From Desulfuromonadales bacterium (GTDB lineage Bacteria > Desulfobacterota > Desulfuromonadia > Desulfuromonadales > BM103): a DNA stretch of 25,516 nucleotides. Shown here piece by piece: positions 1 through 7,858 of the stretch. The notes below the pieces were generated by a model. That model was given only the letters and a program-made list of their open reading frames with translations. It did not search any database and was not told the DNA's origin. Where the stretch lies: assembly GCA_030640215.1 (NCBI GenBank), contig DAOWJU010000103.1, positions 1 to 25,516 on the forward strand. The letters run 5' to 3'. Position numbers and translations under genes: made by a program. How positions within the stretch are numbered: the stretch's first letter is position 1; each line of letters starts with the position of its first letter.

Positions 1-820
1 CGTTGTGGTGCCTGGAGAGCGGACGGTAGAGCGAATTCAGATTTTGCGTAAAGGTGATGCAATAGAGAATGTTCTGGAGAGCTCTTACTTCACCCTGCAG
101 GGCGGCGAACGTCGTCAGCTTGACTACCTGGTCTTTATTGGCCCGAAAGAACCACAACTCCTCACAGCCGCTGGCCATCAGTTGGACGAAATCGTTGGCT
201 TTGGTTTTTTTGATCTGCTCGCACAACCGCTTTTTGTCGTTCTGACCTTTCTCTACGGGTTCTTTAAGAACTATGGTGTGGCCATTATTCTCCTGACCGT
301 GATGATCAAGATTATCTTCTGGCCCTTGACTCACAAGAGTTATTCTTCGATGAAGTCGATGCAAAAACTTCAACCGGAGATGCAGAAACTGCGCGACAAA
401 TTCAAGAACGACAAAGAGCGCCTGAATAAGGAAATGATGGCGCTTTATAAGACGCACAGCGTTAACCCTTTAGGCGGTTGTTTGCCGATGCTGGTGCAGA
501 TCCCGGTCTTCTTTGCGCTTTACCAGGTGCTGCTTAATTCTATCGCTCTTCGCCATGCCCCGTTTGCTTTTTGGTTGATGGACCTCTCGGCTAAAGATCC
601 TTACTACATCACACCTCTTTTGATGGGCGCGAGTATGTTTGTGCAGCAGAAGATGACACCTACAACAGCAGACCCGATGCAGGCAAAAATCTTTATGATG
701 ATGCCGGTAGTCTTTACCTTTATGTTCCTTAACTTTCCGTCAGGGCTGGTTATTTACTGGTTAGTTAACAACCTTTTAACCATCCTGCAGCAGTATTTCA
801 TTCATCGTAAGGCCACCTGA
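1..820 (+). CDS. yidC: YidC/Oxa1 membrane protein insertase, 3' part (partial at window start)
   Basis: The reading frame is already open at the left edge (first full codon at base 2), so the true start lies outside the window. The visible 272 residues hold the end of the periplasmic domain and the whole conserved 60KD_IMP insertase core. Several hydrophobic segments are visible, including one near residues 71-90 and one near 91-106. Conserved stretches are SVNPLGGCLPMLVQIP, APFAFWLMDLSAKDPYYI and FPSGLVIYWLVNN. YidC inserts and folds inner-membrane proteins, alone or with SecYEG; the ATP synthase c subunit is a classic client. The residue aligned with the hydrophilic-groove arginine of E. 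coli YidC (MIKIIFWPL versus IVRGIMYPL) is lysine here. The jag gene follows after 9 bases, the usual pairing near the chromosome origin. Identification is firm. Confidence 0.97.
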   Translation, partial: VVVPGERTVERIQILRKGDAIENVLESSYFTLQGGERRQLDYLVFIGPKEPQLLTAAGHQLDEIVGFGFFDLLAQPLFVVLTFLYGFFKNYGVAIILLTVMIKIIFWPLTHKSYSSMKSMQKLQPEMQKLRDKFKNDKERLNKEMMALYKTHSVNPLGGCLPMLVQIPVFFALYQVLLNSIALRHAPFAFWLMDLSAKDPYYITPLLMGASMFVQQKMTPTTADPMQAKIFMMMPVVFTFMFLNFPSGLVIYWLVNNLLTILQQYFIHRKAT

Positions 821-829
821 TAGCTTGTT

Positions 830-1462
830 ATGAATCAACAGTCCCTGCATGTTGAAGTTACCGCAAAGAGTTTGGATGCTGCCGTCGAACAAGCCCTTGC
901 TCAACTGAATTGCACGCGAGCTGAGGCAGACATCGAAGTTTTGCAGGTGCATTCAACGGGCCTGCTTGGAATCTTTGGTAGGCGCCAGGCGCGGGTTATT
1001 GTCAAGCTACATGATCGCGGGGTTATTGCCCGTCAACTTACTAATCAATTGTTAAGTTTAAGTGACCTGGATGCCAGCCTTGATCTGGTTTCCTCTAGTA
1101 ACCAAATAGAGCTTCTCTTGACAGCGCAGGATCCAAGTTTTCTGATTGGTCGTCACGGCCAGACTTTGGACGCATTGCAAAGCTTGGTTGGCACTATGAC
1201 GGATCGCCTGACTACAGATCGTACGCCCATTTTTCTTGATGTGGACGGCTACCGTGGTCGCCGCCGTGATTTTCTGAATCGCCTGGCTCGTAATTTGTCT
1301 CAGAAGGTACGTAAGTCCGGCAAGCCTGCCTCTACCCCTCCCCTTGTTCTCAGTGAGCGCCGCATTTTACACGAACTCTTCAACCAGGAGTCGGACCTGG
1401 AGTCTCGTTCGAAGAATCACGAAGGTGGCCGCAAGATCATCATTCTGCAAACGCGGGGTTAG
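830..1462 (+). CDS. jag: Jag (KhpB/EloR-type) KH-R3H RNA-binding protein
   Basis: A 210-residue cytoplasmic RNA-binding protein with three parts visible in order: a Jag_N domain (about residues 5-52, ending LLGIFGRRQARV), a KH domain with the loop IGRHGQ at 106-111, and an R3H domain carrying the Arg-x3-His signature (Arg177...His181). The family binds RNA; in Gram-positive bacteria it affects cell elongation and division, while its role in this group is not settled. It starts 9 bases after yidC and ends 3 bases before mnmE, so it is almost certainly in the same operon. No clear Shine-Dalgarno sequence precedes the ATG, which suggests translation coupled to yidC. Length and domain order are normal for the family. 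Confidence 0.95.
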   Translation: MNQQSLHVEVTAKSLDAAVEQALAQLNCTRAEADIEVLQVHSTGLLGIFGRRQARVIVKLHDRGVIARQLTNQLLSLSDLDASLDLVSSSNQIELLLTAQDPSFLIGRHGQTLDALQSLVGTMTDRLTTDRTPIFLDVDGYRGRRRDFLNRLARNLSQKVRKSGKPASTPPLVLSERRILHELFNQESDLESRSKNHEGGRKIIILQTRG

Positions 1463-1465
1463 CTG

Positions 1466-2836
1466 ATGTTATCGTTTGAGACTATCGTTGCTCCAGCCAC
1501 ACCGCCTGGCGAGGGCGGGGTTGGTATTGTCCGTCTCTCCGGTCCTCGTGCCGTCGATTTTCTTGAGATTGTTTTTAAGGGAAAAACCTCAGCCGCCGCA
1601 ATGAAGTCGCATCACCTCTATCACGGCCACCTGTTGAATCAAGAGCGTGTATGTGTTGACGAAGTACTCGCCGTGGTCATGCGAGCGCCTCGATCCTATA
1701 CTGGTGAGGACGTGGTCGAGGTGCATTGTCATGGTGGAATTCAGATCCAGCGCAGTGTCCTGGACCTTTTTTTGGCTGCAGGCGCCACGATGGCTGCATC
1801 GGGTGAGTTTACTCAACGTGCTTTTTTGAATGGTCGTATGGACCTTGCTCAGGCTGAGGCGGTTGTGGATCTGATTAAGGCTCGCTCTGAACGTGCCAGC
1901 CGGGTTGCTCTGGACCAGCTTGATGGTCACCTTTCTCGGCAAGTTTATCTCTTTTCCCAACAACTTAAGGCTGCTCTCGCTTTACTTGAGGCCCACATCG
2001 ACTTTCCTGATGATGAGGTTGGCACCCTGGACCTGCCTGGTTTGCTCGCTCCGGTACGTGAACTCTCTCTGCAGATGTCTACTCTGGCAAGCAGTTTTGA
2101 TGTTGGGCGTGCTTTGCGTGAGGGAATCAGTGTATTGATTCTCGGCCGTCCTAATGTTGGCAAAAGTTCCTTAATGAACGCGATGTTAGGCGAGTCACGG
2201 TCGATTGTTACCGAGGTTGCCGGGACCACTCGAGACACTCTGGAGGAACAGTTGGTGTTGGGTGGTTTCCCGATTCGCCTGGTTGATGCTGCCGGTGTTA
2301 GAGAAACCGTTGATCTGGTCGAACAAGAGGGTGTTCGTCGTGCGCGGGAAAAGGCTTTGTCTGCTGATCTGGTATTGATGGTCGTCGATGGTAGTTGCCC
2401 TTTGGGCGATGAAGACTTCCTGGCGTTGGAACTGTGTCAGTCAGACAAGACTGTGCTGGTTGTTAATAAGAGCGATCAGGCGCAAGTATGTGATATAAAA
2501 CTATTGTCTGGTTTTGAGCGACGCGTTTTCATCTCAGCCAAGCATGGTTTCGGTCTAGATGAGTTACGCGAAGTTATCGTTGATCAGTTTACCTGCAACG
2601 AGACTCTCTCGGCCGGTGAGGGTGTTGTGATCACAGAACGTCGACACCGGGATGCTCTTTTGCGAGCTATTTCTGCCTTGGACGAGCTGCTGGTCTCTGT
2701 TGACGCCCTTGCGCCGCTTGAGTGTTTGGCTATGGAGTTGCGTGAGGCCTTGTCTGCTCTTGGCCAGATCACCGGTGAAACCACACCAGATGAAATTCTT
2801 GACCAGATCTTCAGTCAGTTCTGTATTGGTAAGTAA
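1466..2836 (+). CDS. mnmE: tRNA uridine-5-carboxymethylaminomethyl modification GTPase MnmE
   Basis: MnmE works with MnmG to install the 5-carboxymethylaminomethyl group on the wobble uridine (U34) of certain tRNAs. The 456-residue protein has the N-terminal tetrahydrofolate-binding domain (starting FETIVAPATPPGEGGVGIVR), a helical domain, and an inserted G domain. The G domain shows G1 GRPNVGKSS at 227-235, switch/K-loop VAGTTRD at 251-257, G3 DAAG at 274-277, G4 NKSD at 334-337 and G5 SAK at 357-359. The C-terminus ends FCIGK, with the catalytically important cysteine of the family. Its partner gene mnmG follows directly, separated only by two parS sites. Length and motifs are complete. Confidence 0.98.
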   Translation: MLSFETIVAPATPPGEGGVGIVRLSGPRAVDFLEIVFKGKTSAAAMKSHHLYHGHLLNQERVCVDEVLAVVMRAPRSYTGEDVVEVHCHGGIQIQRSVLDLFLAAGATMAASGEFTQRAFLNGRMDLAQAEAVVDLIKARSERASRVALDQLDGHLSRQVYLFSQQLKAALALLEAHIDFPDDEVGTLDLPGLLAPVRELSLQMSTLASSFDVGRALREGISVLILGRPNVGKSSLMNAMLGESRSIVTEVAGTTRDTLEEQLVLGGFPIRLVDAAGVRETVDLVEQEGVRRAREKALSADLVLMVVDGSCPLGDEDFLALELCQSDKTVLVVNKSDQAQVCDIKLLSGFERRVFISAKHGFGLDELREVIVDQFTCNETLSAGEGVVITERRHRDALLRAISALDELLVSVDALAPLECLAMELREALSALGQITGETTPDEILDQIFSQFCIGK

Positions 2837-2839
2837 GGA

Positions 2840-2855
2840 TGTTCCACGTGAAACG
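2840..2855 (+). promoter_or_regulatory. parS: parS centromere site 1
   Basis: TGTTCCACGTGAAACG matches the bacterial parS consensus TGTTCCACGTGAAACA at 15 of 16 bases, the last base being different. It begins 4 bases after the mnmE stop codon. ParB (gene at 6331) would load here as a CTP-dependent clamp. Confidence 0.9.
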
Positions 2856-2876
2856 TTGTCTGCTTATGTGGAAGGT

Positions 2877-2892
2877 TGTTCCACGTGAAACA
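2877..2892 (+). promoter_or_regulatory. parS: parS centromere site 2
   Basis: TGTTCCACGTGAAACA is a full 16/16 match to the parS consensus, in the same orientation as site 1 and 37 bases downstream of it. Its last base is the A of an ATG at 2892 that is in frame with mnmG. Its presence argues against that ATG as the mnmG start. Confidence 0.94.
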
Positions 2893-2912
2893 TGGTTGGG
2901 TTTGTTCTTATG

Positions 2913-2918
2913 AAGGGG
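2913..2918 (+). promoter_or_regulatory. Ribosome binding site deciding the mnmG start
   Basis: AAGGGG lies 6 bases before the ATG at 2925. No comparable site precedes the in-frame ATGs at 2892 or 2910, so 2925 is chosen. Confidence 0.7.
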
Positions 2919-2924
2919 TCAGTT

Positions 2925-4772
2925 ATGGCTGAAAAGTACGATGTGATTGTGGTTGGTGCTGGTCACGCTGGTTGCGAGGCCGCGCTGGCTGCTGCTCGTA
3001 TGGGTTGCAGTGCCTTGCTTCTGACCCTGAATCTCGATACTGTTGCGCAAATGTCGTGTAACCCGGCGATCGGTGGTTTGGCTAAGGGGCATCTGGTACG
3101 TGAGATCGATGCGCTTGGTGGAGAGATGGCGCGGAATATTGATGCGACCGGTATTCAGTTCCGTGTTCTGAATACCAAAAAGGGCCCTGCGGTAAGAGCG
3201 TCTCGGGCTCAGGCGGACCGCGATCTCTATCGCACCCGCATGAAGCAGGTGGTTGAAGGTCAGGCGGGGGTTGATCTCAAGCAGGGTCAGGTCCTTCGCT
3301 TGCTTGTTGAAGGTGAGCGGGTCACCGGCGTCGAAACCCGTGATGGGCTGCTCTTTTTGTCGTCAACGGTTGTTTTGACAACCGGTACCTTTATGTGTGG
3401 TTTAATCCATGTCGGCCTGGTTCATTACCCTGGTGGTCGGGCTGGAGAACTGCCTTCTGAGGGCCTTTCGGACCATCTTCGTTCTCTTGGTTTTTCTGTC
3501 GGGCGTTTGAAAACCGGCACACCGCCACGCCTCTCTGCTGCAACAATTGATTTTTCAGAATTAGAAGAACAGCCCGGTGACCCCAGTCCCAAGCCGTTCT
3601 CTGCCGATACGGTGAGTATTGATCGTCCGCAGGTTCCTTGTCATATCACTTATACAAATGAGCGCACCCATGAGGTGATCCGTGGTGGTCTGGATCGATC
3701 ACCGCTTTATTCTGGTGTTATTGAGGGTGTTGGCCCGCGTTATTGTCCGTCTATCGAGGATAAGGTGGTGCGTTTTCCTGAAAAGGAGCAACATCAGATC
3801 TTCCTGGAGCCAGAAGGCCTTACCAGTGGTGAGGTTTACCCCAACGGTGTCTCCACCTCCTTGCCTGTAGATGTACAGTTAGCTTACTTGAGAACCATGA
3901 AGGGGCTTGAGAAGGTCGAGATCACTCGGCCTGGTTATGCGATTGAATACGATTATGTCGATCCGATTCAGTTGCACCCAACCCTTGAAACCAAGCGGTT
4001 AGGCGGTCTCTACCATGCTGGTCAAATTAACGGAACCTCTGGTTACGAGGAGGCTGCCGCTCAAGGGTTGCTTGCAGGAATAAATGCGGTTCAGAAGGTT
4101 AAGGGACGAGAACCGGTAGTGATTGGCCGCGACCAGGGCTATATCGGTGTCTTGATAGATGACCTGGTTAACCTGGGAGCCAAAGAGCCTTACCGGATGT
4201 TTACCTCGCGGGCAGAGTATCGTCTGTTGCTGCGTGAGGATAATGCCGATCAGCGGCTCAGTGCTATCGGTAGAGAGGTGGGTTTGTTGACAGATCAGCG
4301 CTGGCAGCGCTTCTCAGAGAAACTTGTCGCTCTAAATCGCGGCCATGAACGCTTAAAGCAGGTGCGCATCTCTCCAGGAAATCAGGAAGCTCTGACACGT
4401 CTTGGTTTGCAGGATTTAAAAAATGGTGCTTCTCTTGAAGAGTTACTGCGCAGGCCAGAGATTACCATTGATGATCTTGGCTTTCTCGATGAAGAGTTAG
4501 CTGCTCTCTCTGAAGAGGTGCGTAGCGAACTGGAAACGGAAGTCAAGTATGCTGGCTATATCTGCCGACAGAAAGAACAGGTTGAACGCTTTCTACGCTT
4601 GGAAAACCTCGTTATTCCAGAGGGTTTTGATTATGAAGCTATAAATGGGCTCTCTGCTGAAGTCAATGAAAAGCTCAAGCTTGTGGCACCGCGTACTCTT
4701 GGTCAGGCTGGGCGAATTCCAGGTGTCACCCCTGCGGCCATTGCTATTCTGGCAGTTCTTCTGCGACGTTAG
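2925..4772 (+). CDS. mnmG: tRNA uridine-5-carboxymethylaminomethyl modification enzyme MnmG (GidA)
   Basis: MnmG is the FAD-dependent partner of MnmE in U34 modification of tRNA. The 615-residue protein opens with the dinucleotide-binding motif [12 protein letters not shown] (glycines at 11, 13 and 16) and continues with the family-specific stretches [13 protein letters not shown] (44-56) and [14 protein letters not shown] (86-99). Further blocks are [20 protein letters not shown] and, near the end, [14 protein letters not shown]. The frame could extend to an ATG at 2892, but that codon overlaps parS site 2 and has no ribosome binding site. The ATG at 2925 has one and gives the usual N-terminus ([13 protein letters not shown]). 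rsmG follows 15 bases later, the classic gidA-gidB order. Confidence 0.97.
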   Translation: MAEKYDVIVVGAGHAGCEAALAAARMGCSALLLTLNLDTVAQMSCNPAIGGLAKGHLVREIDALGGEMARNIDATGIQFRVLNTKKGPAVRASRAQADRDLYRTRMKQVVEGQAGVDLKQGQVLRLLVEGERVTGVETRDGLLFLSSTVVLTTGTFMCGLIHVGLVHYPGGRAGELPSEGLSDHLRSLGFSVGRLKTGTPPRLSAATIDFSELEEQPGDPSPKPFSADTVSIDRPQVPCHITYTNERTHEVIRGGLDRSPLYSGVIEGVGPRYCPSIEDKVVRFPEKEQHQIFLEPEGLTSGEVYPNGVSTSLPVDVQLAYLRTMKGLEKVEITRPGYAIEYDYVDPIQLHPTLETKRLGGLYHAGQINGTSGYEEAAAQGLLAGINAVQKVKGREPVVIGRDQGYIGVLIDDLVNLGAKEPYRMFTSRAEYRLLLREDNADQRLSAIGREVGLLTDQRWQRFSEKLVALNRGHERLKQVRISPGNQEALTRLGLQDLKNGASLEELLRRPEITIDDLGFLDEELAALSEEVRSELETEVKYAGYICRQKEQVERFLRLENLVIPEGFDYEAINGLSAEVNEKLKLVAPRTLGQAGRIPGVTPAAIAILAVLLRR

Positions 4773-4787
4773 GGAGGGGGTTGTAAA

Positions 4788-5411
4788 GTGTTGTCTGAAC
4801 TCTTGCATAGACTTGATCTTCAGGTCGGCTCGGAGGCCGTTGCGCTTCTGGAGGGTCTGATTGATGAGCTTTTGCGCTGGAATCCTCGTCGCAACCTGAC
4901 TGCAATCACTGGTCGTGATGAGGTGATAGAAAAGCACCTGGTTGATTCCTTGACGTTATTGCCCTTTGCCCGCCAATCAAGCCGACTGCTTGATATTGGA
5001 TCTGGGGCCGGATTCCCCGCTCTGCCACTGAAAATCGTCTGCCCGGAGATCGAAGTTGTTTCTGTCGATGCGGTGGGAAAAAAGATAGACTTCCAGCGTC
5101 ATGTCGTTAGACGGCTTGGCTTGCAGGGTTTTAAGGCGATTCATGCACGCGTCGAGACTTTGACGGAAGACCACGCAAGTTTTGATCTGGTCACTGCCCG
5201 TGCGCTTTGCTCTTTGCCAAAACTGATTGCTTTGGCGGAGCCGTTTCTGACTCCCGATGGTCGTTTGCTGGCAATGAAAGGTCCAGAGGGGTGCCGTGAG
5301 TTTTCTGAGCAGCAAGAGGCTTTGCGGGAGGCTGGTTGGTCGGTTGCTTTACATCGATTAAAATTACCCCTTTCCAGTGCCGAGCGTTGCCTGATTGAGT
5401 TGAGCCGTTAG
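4788..5411 (+). CDS. rsmG: 16S rRNA (guanine-N7) methyltransferase RsmG (GidB)
   Basis: RsmG methylates N7 of G527 (E. coli numbering) in 16S rRNA using S-adenosylmethionine; loss of the enzyme gives low-level streptomycin resistance in several bacteria. The 207-residue protein carries [10 protein letters not shown] and HLVDSL in the N-terminal part and the SAM-binding motif [15 protein letters not shown] at 67-81, followed by the acidic strand [10 protein letters not shown]. The start is GTG at 4788, 7 bases after a strong AGGGAGGGGG ribosome binding site (4771-4780) that also contains the mnmG stop codon region. TTG at 4791 is an alternative start. Last gene of the yidC-jag-mnmEG-rsmG run. 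Confidence 0.95.
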   Translation: MLSELLHRLDLQVGSEAVALLEGLIDELLRWNPRRNLTAITGRDEVIEKHLVDSLTLLPFARQSSRLLDIGSGAGFPALPLKIVCPEIEVVSVDAVGKKIDFQRHVVRRLGLQGFKAIHARVETLTEDHASFDLVTARALCSLPKLIALAEPFLTPDGRLLAMKGPEGCREFSEQQEALREAGWSVALHRLKLPLSSAERCLIELSR

Positions 5412-5420
5412 GTCGGTTTT

Positions 5421-5467
5421 CCACCAGATATAGTGGTTTCTGTCAGGGCTATGTCAATATCTGGTGG
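5421..5467. repeat. 11-bp perfect inverted repeat upstream of parA
   Basis: CCACCAGATAT (5421-5431) and ATATCTGGTGG (5457-5467) are perfect inverted copies separated by 25 bases, in the 149-base gap between rsmG and parA. The right arm is followed by TTTGTTGTTG. It could be a weak terminator for the rsmG operon or an operator for the parAB promoter. The long loop and modest GC content make a standard intrinsic terminator doubtful. Confidence 0.6.
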
Positions 5468-5560
5468 TTTGTTGTTGTCAGGCAAATTCCCTTTGCAGAT
5501 CCAAGTGCTTATGTTAATCTGAGCGACTCGAAAAACATCACCTCAAGGAGAACTCAGGGC

Positions 5561-6334
5561 ATGGCCCAGGTAATCGCGATCGCCAACCAAAAAGGCGGCG
5601 TTGGCAAGACCACGACCGCAGTCAATCTCGCTGCGTCTTTGGCTGTTGCTGAAAAACGCACCCTGTTGGTCGATTTAGACCCTCAAGCCAACGCGACCAG
5701 TGGCGTTGGTATTGATCCTAATCGCATGGAGCAGACGATCTACCATGCGTTGCTTGGTGCGGTTCCGGTTAGCGAGGTACGCCAAACGACGAATCTCGAC
5801 CCTCTCCATCTCTTACCTTCCAATCCCGACCTGATTGGCGCCGAAGTAGAGCTGATCTCGGCTCTGGCCCGCGAAAACAAGTTAAAAACAGCGCTCTCTG
5901 AAGTTGGTGACGAGTACGATTATATTCTGATCGACTGTCCCCCCTCGCTTGGCCTGTTGACTATTAATGCCTTGACGGCTGCCGACAGTGTACTGATTCC
6001 CCTGCAATGTGAGTATTATGCCATGGAGGGCTTGAGTCAGTTGATCAACACCGTTCGTCTGATCCAGCGGGAGCTGAATCCGGGCTTGGTTATTCATGGC
6101 ATTTTGTTGACCATGTTTGATGCCCGTAACAACCTGTCTCACCAGGTCAGCGACGAGATTCGCAAACATTTCTCCACCCAGGTTTTTGAAACGATGATCC
6201 CGCGCAATGTGCGCCTTTCTGAAGCGCCCAGCCATGGTCTGCCCGCCTTACTCTACGATATTTCTTCGCGTGGAGCCACGGCTTATCTGGATTTGGCGCG
6301 TGAAATCATCCGCATGGAGCAGCAAGCAGAATGA
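5561..6334 (+). CDS. parA: Chromosome partitioning ATPase ParA (Soj)
   Basis: ParA is a nucleoid-bound ATPase that moves ParB-parS complexes apart during chromosome segregation. The 257-residue protein is the short chromosomal form with no N-terminal helix-turn-helix. It shows the deviant Walker A motif KGGVGKTT (11-18) with the signature lysine, Walker A' DLDPQANAT (38-46) and the Walker B region [14 protein letters not shown] with Asp125. The start ATG follows an AAGGAG site (5545-5550) at 10 bases. It overlaps parB by four bases (ATGA), so the two are translationally coupled. The parS sites lie about 2.7 kb upstream. Confidence 0.97.
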   Translation: MAQVIAIANQKGGVGKTTTAVNLAASLAVAEKRTLLVDLDPQANATSGVGIDPNRMEQTIYHALLGAVPVSEVRQTTNLDPLHLLPSNPDLIGAEVELISALARENKLKTALSEVGDEYDYILIDCPPSLGLLTINALTAADSVLIPLQCEYYAMEGLSQLINTVRLIQRELNPGLVIHGILLTMFDARNNLSHQVSDEIRKHFSTQVFETMIPRNVRLSEAPSHGLPALLYDISSRGATAYLDLAREIIRMEQQAE

Positions 6335-7191
6335 GCAAACGTCCCGCACTAGGTAAGGGTATCGGTGCCCTTCTGACCTCAGCTTCCCAGGATGGCCGTC
6401 ACAAGTATTTCGTCTGTCCGGTCGAAGAACTCAAGCCGCATCGGCAGCAGCCGCGTAAAACCTTTAATGACGCCAAGATGGCAGAGTTGGTTGCATCGAT
6501 TCGCGAAAAAGGCGTGATCCAGCCTCTGGTTGTTCGCCACACCGGTGATCATTATCAGATCATTGCCGGTGAACGGCGCTGGCGGGCCGCGCAAAAGGCT
6601 GGCCTCAAGGAGATCCCGGTTGTTATTCAGGATGTCTCTGAAGACTGGGCTCTGGAAATGGCTCTGATTGAGAATATTCAGCGTGAAGACCTGAATCCAA
6701 TCGAGGAAGCCGAAGCCTATCGTTACCTGATGAGCACCTTTGAGCTGTCTCAGGAAGAAGTGGCCAAGCGGGTCGGTCGTGAACGACCGACGGTCGCCAA
6801 TGCTTTACGTCTTCTGCGCCTGCCGGCAACGATTCAGCAGGACGTGGTCACCGGTCAGCTTACCATGGGCCATGCCCGCGCTCTGTTGGCGCTGGAAAGC
6901 GCGGCACGCATCAAGGAGGTCCGCGACCAGATTGTCAAGAAGCAGTATTCTGTTCGCCAGACCGAAGCCCTGGTCAAGAAGCTTAAAGGTGGTCAAGCTA
7001 AGGTCGCGCCGCGGAAAGCTCAGCTTGATCCGGAGCTGGCAGACCTGGCAGCCCGCTTGCAGCGTTGCCTTGGCACCAAGGTCAATATTCAGACTCAAGC
7101 TCGTGGTGGCAAAGGCGGCAAGATCGAGATCAGCTATTACTCCACGGAAGAGTTCGAGCGGTTGCTGGATATTTTTGAAGGAAACCGGTAA
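6331..7191 (+). CDS. parB: Chromosome partitioning CTPase/DNA-binding protein ParB (Spo0J)
   Basis: ParB binds parS, switches to a CTP-bound sliding clamp and spreads along neighbouring DNA. The 286-residue protein has the N-terminal ParA-stimulating segment [13 protein letters not shown] (3-15), the ParB/Srx nucleotide-binding domain with the arginine-rich GERRWRAA motif (80-87) and [10 protein letters not shown] (114-123), and a helix-turn-helix (about 140-162, [20 protein letters not shown]). A C-terminal dimerisation segment follows. The ATG overlaps the parA stop. Candidate target sites are in the same window at 2840 and 2877. Confidence 0.97.
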   Translation: MSKRPALGKGIGALLTSASQDGRHKYFVCPVEELKPHRQQPRKTFNDAKMAELVASIREKGVIQPLVVRHTGDHYQIIAGERRWRAAQKAGLKEIPVVIQDVSEDWALEMALIENIQREDLNPIEEAEAYRYLMSTFELSQEEVAKRVGRERPTVANALRLLRLPATIQQDVVTGQLTMGHARALLALESAARIKEVRDQIVKKQYSVRQTEALVKKLKGGQAKVAPRKAQLDPELADLAARLQRCLGTKVNIQTQARGGKGGKIEISYYSTEEFERLLDIFEGNR

Positions 7192-7239
7192 AGTTTATTA
7201 ATTTCAGTACGTTAACTATAAATCTCAGGAACCAAACAC

Positions 7240-7659
7240 ATGTTTAACAAGAAGGAAAAAGTCCCCATGCGTAAAGAGACCCCAATTGAAAAGAGTGAGA
7301 TCAAGGCTTTTCTCGGCCCCGGCAGTCAGTTTGAAGGCAAGCTGGTTTTTAACGAAATCGTTCGCCTGGACGGTGCTTTTCGTGGCGAGGTAACCTCCCA
7401 CGACACCCTGATTGTTGGTGAAAGTGCCGACATTCAAGCAGACGTACAGGTTGGCACTTTGATTTTGAGTGGTAAATTCAAGGGCAACGTCAAAGCCAAA
7501 ACACGGGTTGAGCTACGGGCTCCGGCTCACGTTGATGGCACAATTGAGACACCGGCTCTCTCGGTTGAAGATGGTGTTACGCTGAATGGCACCATCACCA
7601 TGAATATTGGCGAAAATGCCTCTGCTGGCAAGCCTGTTGAGGGTGGTATTAAAAAGTAG
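7240..7659 (+). CDS. Bactofilin (polymer-forming cytoskeletal protein, DUF583)
   Basis: Bactofilins form nucleotide-independent filaments that act as scaffolds for cell-wall enzymes, signalling proteins or, in Myxococcus, chromosome-segregation factors. The 139-residue protein has a charged N-terminal tail and the bactofilin beta-helix core (about residues 24-120), with repeats such as FLGPGSQFEGKLVFNEIVRL, FRGEV, LIVGESADIQADVQVGTLIL and GKFKGNVKAK. A short Gly/Lys tail follows. ATG 7240 has an AGGAA site 8 bases upstream; a second ATG at 7267 (MRKETPIEK) also has a GGAA-type site and cannot be excluded. It lies 48 bases after parB, so it is probably co-transcribed with parAB. Confidence 0.93.
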   Translation: MFNKKEKVPMRKETPIEKSEIKAFLGPGSQFEGKLVFNEIVRLDGAFRGEVTSHDTLIVGESADIQADVQVGTLILSGKFKGNVKAKTRVELRAPAHVDGTIETPALSVEDGVTLNGTITMNIGENASAGKPVEGGIKK

Positions 7660-7669
7660 TCGCTTCGAG

Positions 7670-7715
7670 AGCCTAACCAGTAGCTTTGGCGGTTCTAATG
7701 AGGCTTTGGTTTTTG
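7670..7715 (+). terminator. Possible weak terminator after the bactofilin gene
   Basis: AGCCTAACC (7670-7678) can pair in two blocks with GGTT (7691-7694) and AGGCT (7701-7705), followed by the T-rich TTGGTTTTTG. The stem is interrupted by a bulge, so this is only a candidate boundary between the parAB-bactofilin and atp units. Confidence 0.3.
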
Positions 7716-7726
7716 TTAAAAGAGCC

Positions 7727-7755
7727 TTGACATGGCCGAGTTGCTATGGTAGTTC
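7727..7755 (+). promoter_or_regulatory. Candidate promoter of the ATP synthase operon
   Basis: A perfect -35 box TTGACA lies at 7727-7732. The hexamer at 17-bp spacing (7750-7755, TAGTTC) is poor. The better -10-like TGCTATGGT (7742-7750, extended type) is too close to this -35. The -35 is convincing but the -10 is unresolved; the start site would lie roughly 100 bases before atpX. Confidence 0.35.
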
Positions 7756-7802
7756 TCTCCTGCTTTTTCCCATGGTTGAAGCGTCTAAACCCGTTATGGG
7801 CC

Positions 7803-7815
7803 GTATACAGTATAC
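7803..7815. promoter_or_regulatory. Putative GntR/FCD operator in the atp leader
   Basis: GTATACAGTATAC is a perfect odd palindrome about a central base. It is the reverse complement of the core of the operator in the gntR promoter (15895-15907). It lies between the probable atp promoter and the atpX start at 7859. A small hairpin, GTGCC-ATTAC-GGCAC (7821-7835), follows it. Confidence 0.6.
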
Positions 7816-7858
7816 CTGATGTGCCATTACGGCACGCACTTACTAATGAGGTAAGACA

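Noticed and set aside
2892..2924. Longer mnmG start at ATG 2892 (or 2910)
   Set aside because: ATG 2892 overlaps parS site 2 and lacks a ribosome binding site. The N-terminus from 2925 matches the family and has AAGGGG 6 bases upstream.
5412..5560. Replication origin (DnaA box cluster) in the rsmG-parA gap
   Set aside because: No TTATCCACA-type boxes or AT-rich unwinding region were seen there or elsewhere in the window. The origin is presumably outside the window.
6740..7201. 153-codon frame overlapping parB in another frame
   Set aside because: Arg/Ser-rich composition typical of a frame-shifted shadow; parB is intact.
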